A stretch of 64,000 nucleotides of DNA, from NCBI GenBank assembly GCA_018052475.1, contig JAGPNG010000002.1, positions 62,001 to 126,000 on the forward strand. The letters are read 5' to 3'. Below the pieces are notes generated by a model that did not search any database, was not told the DNA's origin, and was given only the letters and a program-made list of their open reading frames with translations. Source of the stretch: Candidatus Fermentithermobacillaceae bacterium (GTDB lineage: Bacteria > Bacillota > Sulfobacillia > Fermentithermobacillales > Fermentithermobacillaceae). Positions 58,802 to 64,000 of the stretch are shown here, piece by piece. Within the stretch, counting starts at the first letter, position 1. Each line of letters opens with the position of its first letter. The translations under genes and the position numbers were made by a program.

Positions 58802-60229
58802 ATGACAGATGTGTCACTGGAAAAGGAACTCCAGGATGTTAGGGTGGAAAAGGATTTGTTGGGTACTCGCACCTTGCCCGCCCAAGCGTACTACGGAATC
58901 AACAGCCTTCGTGCATCGGAAAACTACACTGTAAGCGGTTACAGCCTTCATCCTGAGCTGATCGTAGGTCTTGCAATGGTCAAGAAAGCAGCCGCTATGG
59001 CTAATCTACGGGCTGGGCAGCTCGAACCAGATAAGGCTCAGGCTATTGCCAAAGCAGCAGATGAGATTATAGAAGGCAAATTGCACGACCAGTTTATCGG
59101 GCAAGCAATTCAAGGGGGAGCCGGTACAGGTATTAACATGAATGCCAACGAGGTGATTGCTAACCGTGCGCTGGAAATTCTGGGCCACAGGCCAGGCGAC
59201 TACCAGATCATTCATCCCCTAGATCACGTTAACAAGGGTCAATCCACCAATGATGTAGTGCCTACAGCTATACGCATAGCTGCGATTCGAATGTTCCAAG
59301 GGTATATAGAAGCGGCTCAGACGTTAGTCGACGCGTTGAAAGAAAAAGCGTCCGAGTATGAAGATGCACCTAAACTCGGCAGAACGCATCTGCAAGACGC
59401 TGTTCCCATAACCATAGGGCAGGAACTGCAAGCGTGGGCATCGGCCGTGTCCAGAGACGTACAGCGGGGACATAGGGCGATCGATCTTTTGTCGGTAGTC
59501 AACTTAGGCGGAACTGCTATCGGCACCAGCCTAAACGCAGATCCTTTATATGTTGAATATGTAGTTGAAGAACTGCGCAAGTGCAGCGGAATAGATAGTT
59601 TGAGACCGGCTTCAGACCGGGTAGATGCAACTCAGAATCTGGATATCTTGGTTGAGGTGTCGGGGCTCCTCAAGGCTAATGCTACTACCCTTACTAAGAT
59701 CGCCAACGACCTTCGCCTTATGGCTTCGGGTCCTATGGCCGGGCTGGCGGAAGTAAGACTTCCTGCCATTGCCGCAGGTTCCAGCATCATGCCCGGAAAG
59801 GTGAATCCGGTTATACCCGAGATGGTCAATCAAGTGTGTTTCCGTGTCTATGGCAACGATCTGACCATTGCGCTTGCTGCCTCAGCCGGCCAATTTGAAC
59901 TCAACGTTATGCAGCCCGTACTCTCCTTCTCACTCTTTGAGAGCATTGGCATGTTGCGAGAATCCATGAATTCTCTGGCCGTTAAGGTTATAAAAGGTAT
60001 GGAGTTTAACACTGAGAGATGCGAACGATATGCGAGCAGTTCTTTGAGCTTGGTTACAGCTCTTGCCCCCATAATTGGGCACTCTGCTGCGACTGAAGTA
60101 TCAAAGAAGGCCATGGAAACCGGGCAGGATATCCTGAGCGTGGTTACCAAATCGGGCATATTGGACGAAAACACAGCCAAGACGCTGCTCGATCCGAGAC
60201 ATATGCTTAACGTAGCTTCGAGCGATTAA
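58802..60229 (+). CDS. aspA: aspartate ammonia-lyase
   Basis: 475 residues from ATG 58802; GTG 58811 is better spaced from GAAAGGATG and may be the true start. RVEKDLLGTRTLPAQAYYGINSLRA, QGGAGTGINMNANEVIANRALEI, HPLDHVNKGQSTNDVVPTA and the catalytic loop GSSIMPGKVNPVIPEM mark the aspartase/fumarase superfamily, closer to aspartase (RxEKDxLG start, IHPxDHVNxxQSTND). It converts L-aspartate to fumarate and ammonia. The fumarase and malic enzyme genes follow, consistent with aspartate catabolism. A class II fumarase role cannot be fully excluded, but a separate fumarase is present. Confidence 0.87.
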   Translation: MTDVSLEKELQDVRVEKDLLGTRTLPAQAYYGINSLRASENYTVSGYSLHPELIVGLAMVKKAAAMANLRAGQLEPDKAQAIAKAADEIIEGKLHDQFIGQAIQGGAGTGINMNANEVIANRALEILGHRPGDYQIIHPLDHVNKGQSTNDVVPTAIRIAAIRMFQGYIEAAQTLVDALKEKASEYEDAPKLGRTHLQDAVPITIGQELQAWASAVSRDVQRGHRAIDLLSVVNLGGTAIGTSLNADPLYVEYVVEELRKCSGIDSLRPASDRVDATQNLDILVEVSGLLKANATTLTKIANDLRLMASGPMAGLAEVRLPAIAAGSSIMPGKVNPVIPEMVNQVCFRVYGNDLTIALAASAGQFELNVMQPVLSFSLFESIGMLRESMNSLAVKVIKGMEFNTERCERYASSSLSLVTALAPIIGHSAATEVSKKAMETGQDILSVVTKSGILDENTAKTLLDPRHMLNVASSD

Positions 60230-60319
60230 GGTATATACTCAGGTTAGATGCAGCATAGTTTTGCAAGGGTATGTTGAGAAGAGATTAGCGGCAATATGGA
60301 GCACCGGGTGGTGTAGCGA

Positions 60320-61162
60320 ATGAAGGAAATCCAGGCAAAAGAGATTACTGATGTCGTTGAAAAGTTATGCGTGGATGCGTGTACTAGGTTGGGCGAGGAC
60401 TGGTGGCAAGCCATAGATAATGCTATTTCGCAAGAAGAATCTCCTTTAGGCAAAGACATGCTGAGGATTGTGAAGGAGAACGCTCGTCTGGCCGCCGATA
60501 CAGGTGAGGCCATCTGCCAGGATACAGGGCTGGCAGTAGTGTTTTTGGAGATTGGCCAAGATGTGCATGTTGTAGGCGGAGATCTCTACGAAGCGGTAAA
60601 CGAAGGAGTACGGCGCGGATATGTGAACGGTTATCTACGAAAATCTGTGGTGAAAGATCCCCTTATCAGAGAAAATACTGGCGACAACACTCCTGCGATA
60701 ATACACGTACAGATAGTACCGGGTTCTGATCTCAAGATAGTGGTAGCTCCGAAGGGAGCAGGCTCTGAGAACTCTTCGGGACTAAAGATGCTTAAGCCTG
60801 CAGATGGGAAAGATGGCGTGGTGAATTTCGTCCTTGAGACAGTTGAGGCTGCAGGGCCCAACGCTTGTCCGCCCATTGTACTAGGTGTGGGAATAGGGGG
60901 AAATCTTGAGACATCAGCTCTATTAGCGAAGAAAGCGCTTTTGCGTCCCCTGGGGAGGAGGCATCCCGAGCCGCATATAGCAGGGCTTGAGGAAGAGATC
61001 TTGGAATTGGTGAATAAAACCGGCATAGGTCCCCAGGGATTAGGCGGACGCATAACTGCGTTGGATGTGCACGTGGAGGTCTATCCGACTCACATAGCAA
61101 GTCTGCCTGTGGCGGTGAATATTCAATGCCATGCGTCTCGCCACGCAGAAGCTGTATTGTAA
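60320..61162 (+). CDS. fumarate hydratase class I, alpha subunit
   Basis: 280 residues, ATG 60320. ICQDTGLAVVFLEIGQDVHV, ENTGDNTPAIIHVQIVPG, APKGAGSENSSGLKMLKPADG and GIGPQGLGGRITALDVHVE are the N-terminal-half motifs of [4Fe-4S] fumarases; CQDTG and GPNACPP carry cluster Cys. It hydrates fumarate to malate with the beta subunit encoded 16 bases downstream. Oxygen-sensitive, fitting an anaerobe. Tartrate dehydratase is the main alternative; context favours fumarase. Confidence 0.92.
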   Translation: MKEIQAKEITDVVEKLCVDACTRLGEDWWQAIDNAISQEESPLGKDMLRIVKENARLAADTGEAICQDTGLAVVFLEIGQDVHVVGGDLYEAVNEGVRRGYVNGYLRKSVVKDPLIRENTGDNTPAIIHVQIVPGSDLKIVVAPKGAGSENSSGLKMLKPADGKDGVVNFVLETVEAAGPNACPPIVLGVGIGGNLETSALLAKKALLRPLGRRHPEPHIAGLEEEILELVNKTGIGPQGLGGRITALDVHVEVYPTHIASLPVAVNIQCHASRHAEAVL

Positions 61163-61177
61163 AAAGAGGTGACTCAA

Positions 61178-61732
61178 ATGATTCGGATCAAGACACCCCT
61201 TGATTCTGAAACGATCGATAGACTTCAGGCTAAGGACCAGGTGAGCCTTAGCGGAGTCATTTTTACTGCGAGGGATGCGGCTCACAAGAGAATGGTTGAT
61301 AGTTACTTGGCAGGCGAGGCTCTGCCGGTGGATCTAAAAGGGCAGGTAATATACTACGTTGGTCCGTGCCCCGCAAAGCCCGGAAAAGTTATCGGCTCCG
61401 CCGGACCTACGACAAGCACTCGAATGGATCCCTATACTCCTTTATTGTTGCGAGAACTGGGGCTAAAAGGGATGATCGGCAAAGGCAATAGGAGCAAAGA
61501 GGTCGTTGATGCGATTAAGGAACAAGGAGCCGTGTATTTCCTTACCATAGGAGGAGCTGCTGCCTACTTGGCTCAACGGATCAAGAAGGCAGAAGTGGTC
61601 GCTTACCCTGAGTTTGGACCCGAAGCTATATACCGTTTGGAAGTAGAGGACTTTCCTCTAATCGTGGGTATAGATCGCTATGGACGAAATGCATATGAAG
61701 AAGGAAGAGCATTGTATAGGCAGATTTCCTAG
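61178..61732 (+). CDS. fumarate hydratase class I, beta subunit
   Basis: 184 residues, ATG 61178 after AAAGAGGTGA (GTG 61169 is less likely). KTPLDSETIDRLQAKDQVSLSGVIFTARDAAHKRM, YYVGPCPAKPGKVIGSAGPTTSTRMDPYTPLLL and MIGKGNRSKEV are the C-terminal-half motifs, including the GPTTSxRM substrate loop. It works with the alpha subunit just upstream. Confidence 0.93.
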   Translation: MIRIKTPLDSETIDRLQAKDQVSLSGVIFTARDAAHKRMVDSYLAGEALPVDLKGQVIYYVGPCPAKPGKVIGSAGPTTSTRMDPYTPLLLRELGLKGMIGKGNRSKEVVDAIKEQGAVYFLTIGGAAAYLAQRIKKAEVVAYPEFGPEAIYRLEVEDFPLIVGIDRYGRNAYEEGRALYRQIS

Positions 61733-61813
61733 AGTTATGAATTTGGTGTAAGAAGGCAGCGGGTTTAGGAGTCTGTGAAACCGAGGATCTAAAAATGAGG
61801 AGGTAATGAGTCT

Positions 61814-62986
61814 ATGGATATTCGTACCAAGGCGTTGGCTCTGCACAGAGATAACAAGGGCAAGATCGCGATCCAAAGCAAGATAGAGCTTAAGGGTAAA
61901 GAAGACCTAGGTTTGGCGTATACCCCTGGGGTAGCCGAGCCATGCAAGGAGATTCATCGAGATAAGAACCTAGTTTGGGAGTATACTTTCAAAGGCAACA
62001 TTATAGCTGTCGTAACAGATGGAAGCGCAGTATTGGGGTTAGGCAATATCGGACCTGAAGCAGCATTGCCTGTCATGGAAGGCAAATGTGTTCTTTTCAA
62101 GAAGTTTGGTAACGTAGACGCATTTCCCTTGTGCCTTGGAACGCAAGATGTAGATAAGATAGTGGAGACAGTGAAGCTTGTTTCTCCGACCCTAGGCGGG
62201 ATTAACCTTGAAGATATCTCGGCGCCCAGATGTTTTGAGATTGAAAAGAGACTTAAGAAGGAAATCGATATACCGGTTTTCCATGATGACCAACACGGTA
62301 CAGCGATAGTAGTAGCCGCCGCAATGATCAACGCATTGAAGGTTGTGAAGAAAACTCTCAAAGACATAAAGATCGTTGTAAACGGGGCCGGAGCGGCGGG
62401 TATGGCCATCACCAATCTTCTTATGAATATGGGTGCAGGCGACGTAATCTTGTGCGATAGCAAAGGGGCTATCTATCAGGGTCGCGCCGAAGGCATGAAC
62501 CCTTACAAAGAAGAAATAGCTCAAAGGACGAACAAAGAAGGAGCCAAGACCTTGGCCGAAGCCTTGCAGGGTGCTGACGCATTCATAGGCGTATCTGTAG
62601 GCGGTGTGCTGACTCAGGATATGGTAAGGACCATGGCCCAAGACGCTATAGTTATGGCTATGGCCAACCCGGTGCCGGAAATATACCCCGACGAAGCCAA
62701 GGCTGCGGGAGCGAAAGTTGTAGGTACCGGGCGATCCGATTTTCCCAACCAAATCAACAACGTGTTAGCCTTCCCAGGGATCTTCAGAGGAGCACTTGAT
62801 GTTAGAGCGCGCGATATCAATGAAGAGATGAAGATAGCTGCTGCAAACGCACTGGCAAGTCTGGTAAGCGAGGACAAACTGGGTCCCGACTTTATCATCA
62901 CCGACGTTTTTGATCCGCGAGTAGGTTCTGTAGTAGTAAAAGCAGTGGCCAAGGCCGCTATAGATAGTGGCGTAGCTAGAGTGTAA
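61814..62986 (+). CDS. NAD(P)-dependent malic enzyme (oxaloacetate-decarboxylating)
   Basis: 390 residues, ATG 61814 after GAGGAGGTAATG. LGLAYTPGVAEPCKEI, VTDGSAVLGLGNIGPEAALPVMEGK, NLEDISAPRCFEIE and PVFHDDQHGTAIVV give the malate/metal site; IVVNGAGAAGMAITNLL is the dinucleotide loop. Malate is decarboxylated to pyruvate. The Asp following the loop's strand (VILCDSKG) suggests NAD preference. It completes aspartate > fumarate > malate > pyruvate with its neighbours. No PTA domain is fused; standard short form. Confidence 0.95.
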   Translation: MDIRTKALALHRDNKGKIAIQSKIELKGKEDLGLAYTPGVAEPCKEIHRDKNLVWEYTFKGNIIAVVTDGSAVLGLGNIGPEAALPVMEGKCVLFKKFGNVDAFPLCLGTQDVDKIVETVKLVSPTLGGINLEDISAPRCFEIEKRLKKEIDIPVFHDDQHGTAIVVAAAMINALKVVKKTLKDIKIVVNGAGAAGMAITNLLMNMGAGDVILCDSKGAIYQGRAEGMNPYKEEIAQRTNKEGAKTLAEALQGADAFIGVSVGGVLTQDMVRTMAQDAIVMAMANPVPEIYPDEAKAAGAKVVGTGRSDFPNQINNVLAFPGIFRGALDVRARDINEEMKIAAANALASLVSEDKLGPDFIITDVFDPRVGSVVVKAVAKAAIDSGVARV

Positions 62987-62999
62987 TCATCGAGCACGG

Positions 63000-63092
63000 A
63001 AAGAGCCGGGGTTGGTTTCCTTGACCCACTAAGTTGCCCTTTCTTGGCTTCTTGGTGGCAGGTAGAGATTGGCGACCCGCCCCGGCTTTTTT
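63000..63092 (+). terminator. terminator with long loop after malic enzyme
   Basis: GCCGGGG (63005-63011) pairs with CCCCGGC (63080-63086), followed by TTTTTT. The roughly 70-base loop contains further short complementarities, so the end of this transcript is a structured domain rather than a simple hairpin. Confidence 0.6.
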
Positions 63093-63466
63093 ATTTGGAG
63101 CCTAAGTCCGTTAAGAAATGCAAACAATGCATAAGTATGCATCCCCATCGTTTTAGCCGAAGACCGTATAGATCTCTGCCATGCACGGGAGCAAATTGCA
63201 TCTTGCCCAAAAAACATCCTATAGGAATTCGCATGAAAAATTCATCTTTTCATAGTGACAAGATATGCACATTGATGATAAGATATTCAGCAATTGTTCC
63301 TATGGGTTCCGAGGCTCTTGCACATTGAAAAGCTGCAAGGGACAAAACAGATCAAATGGCGGTACACGGGGTTTCATTGGTTAAAATTCCGCCATGGATA
63401 CAAGCGCCAGGAGATTCGGAAGAACCGCAGTGAATAGGGACGGAAGAAAGAGGGGACGCATGGCAA
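63093..63466. other. intergenic region before the last gene
   Basis: About 370 bases with no convincing gene. A 94-codon plus-strand frame crosses it (63044-63328) but overlaps the terminator, lacks a ribosome binding site and has no protein-like pattern. The region must hold the promoter of the binding-protein gene; I could not pick a good hexamer pair. Confidence 0.5.
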
Positions 63467-64000
63467 ATGACTAAAAAAATGAGTCTGGTCGTTATACTAC
63501 TATTGGTTTTTTCATTGGTAGCAAGCGGTTGTGGATCGGGTAACCAAGAAGAAGGCAGTAATGGGGAACCAATGACCGGAGGCGTTATCACCTATGGTAT
63601 AACCGGGGATCCGGTAACGTTCAACCCCATATTGTCTACAGGCGGTACTGCAACCCTTATCATTTCGAGAGTTTTTAACGGTCTGCTTAAACAAGACGAG
63701 AATCTCCAAATGGTTGGAGACCTTGCGGAATCATGGGAGTTTTCAGAAGACGGTCTGGTGTGGACGTTTAAGCTAAAAGATGGTGTGAAGTTTCACGATG
63801 GAGTGCCTCTTACATCAGAGGATGTGAAATACACTTATGATGCTATTCGACATCCTGATTACCAAGGCGTAAGAGCTACGGATTTTGAGCCTATCGACAA
63901 GGTAGAAACCCCGGATGAACACACAGTAGTGCTTTATCTTAAGGAGCCATTTTCGCCGCTTCTATCCAAACTGTCGATTGGAATCATACCTAAACACATT
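63467..64000 (+). CDS. peptide/nickel-type ABC substrate-binding lipoprotein, 3' partial
   Basis: 178 codons are visible, running off the end. ATG 63467 has AGGGGACG upstream. A lipoprotein signal ends in VASGC at about residues 18-22. The mature part starts in canonical order: GGVITYGITGDPVTFNPILSTGG, VFNGLLKQDENLQMVGDLAESW and VWTFKLKDGVKFHDGVPLTSEDVKYTYDAI. It belongs to the DppA/OppA (SBP_bac_5) family and is a useful contrast to the permuted protein at 56825. Its transporter genes probably follow downstream. Confidence 0.92.
   Translation, partial: MTKKMSLVVILLLVFSLVASGCGSGNQEEGSNGEPMTGGVITYGITGDPVTFNPILSTGGTATLIISRVFNGLLKQDENLQMVGDLAESWEFSEDGLVWTFKLKDGVKFHDGVPLTSEDVKYTYDAIRHPDYQGVRATDFEPIDKVETPDEHTVVLYLKEPFSPLLSKLSIGIIPKHI

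Noticed and set aside
63044-63328. 94-codon plus-strand frame
   Set aside because: Overlaps the malic enzyme terminator, has no ribosome binding site and no recognisable protein pattern.

Overview
The window looks like chromosomal DNA of an anaerobic, probably motile, low-to-mid GC member of the Bacillota (Clostridia or Limnochordia-like). This rests on strong AGGAGGTGA-type ribosome binding sites, the Firmicutes gene order rng-rplU-prp-rpmA-obg-nadD-yqeK-LCP-rsfS, a cleavable N-terminal extension on ribosomal protein L27 with its protease Prp, the CheC/CheD/CheX chemotaxis set, and fermentative metabolism. I cannot name the genus. About one third of the genes appear to start with TTG or GTG. 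I saw no insertion sequence, prophage, CRISPR array or rRNA.

Layout. 1-6.8 kb: scattered metabolic and envelope genes (a P-loop cyclic-2,3-diphosphoglycerate-synthetase-like protein, a GDT1-family protein, tRNA-Arg, an NYN-domain protein, an FMN-binding lipoprotein, a ferredoxin, a membrane dipeptidase, a GH18 hydrolase). 6.9-13.5 kb: chemotaxis operon cheW-cheA-cheC-cheD-cheY-cheB-cheR plus cheX. 13.6-20.5 kb: a DUF4015-type hydrolase, guaB on the minus strand, and a trio of a MutL/GlmL-like ATPase, a barrel-sandwich protein and a small membrane protein. 20.7-29.7 kb: purine salvage and synthesis, hpt-permease-purEFMNHD-queT. 30.5-33.7 kb: a four-gene membrane cassette of unknown function. 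33.7-42.8 kb: a Nudix protein, radical SAM proteins, rng, ribosomal proteins, obg, nadD and an RRM protein. 43.3-46.2 kb: a second, paralogous copy of the four-gene cassette. 46.3-52.4 kb: yqeK, LCP, rsfS, a NamZ-type muramidase and a large HTH regulator. 52.4-52.8 kb: tRNA-Ala bracketed by inverted repeats. 52.8-58.5 kb: an opp peptide transporter on the minus strand. 58.8-63 kb: aspartase, two-subunit fumarase and malic enzyme. The window ends inside a second peptide-binding lipoprotein.

Two things stand out. (1) The binding protein of the opp operon (56825-58543) reads as a circularly permuted OppA: behind an intact lipoprotein signal, the part that normally forms the C-terminal third comes first and the usual N-terminal two thirds follow. 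(2) The four-gene membrane cassette occurs twice in the same gene order, and both copies carry an AGGA-N14-GTCGAA element at a similar distance upstream of the first gene. The cassette is my best candidate for an undescribed system.

How the genes fit together. Peptides taken up by Opp could feed amino acids to the adjacent aspartate > fumarate > malate > pyruvate route. Chemotaxis genes imply motility, although no receptor or flagellar gene lies in the window. NamZ, GH18, LCP and DUF4015 proteins point to active wall remodelling. All functional calls come from reading the translated sequence and remembered family motifs; no database search was run.
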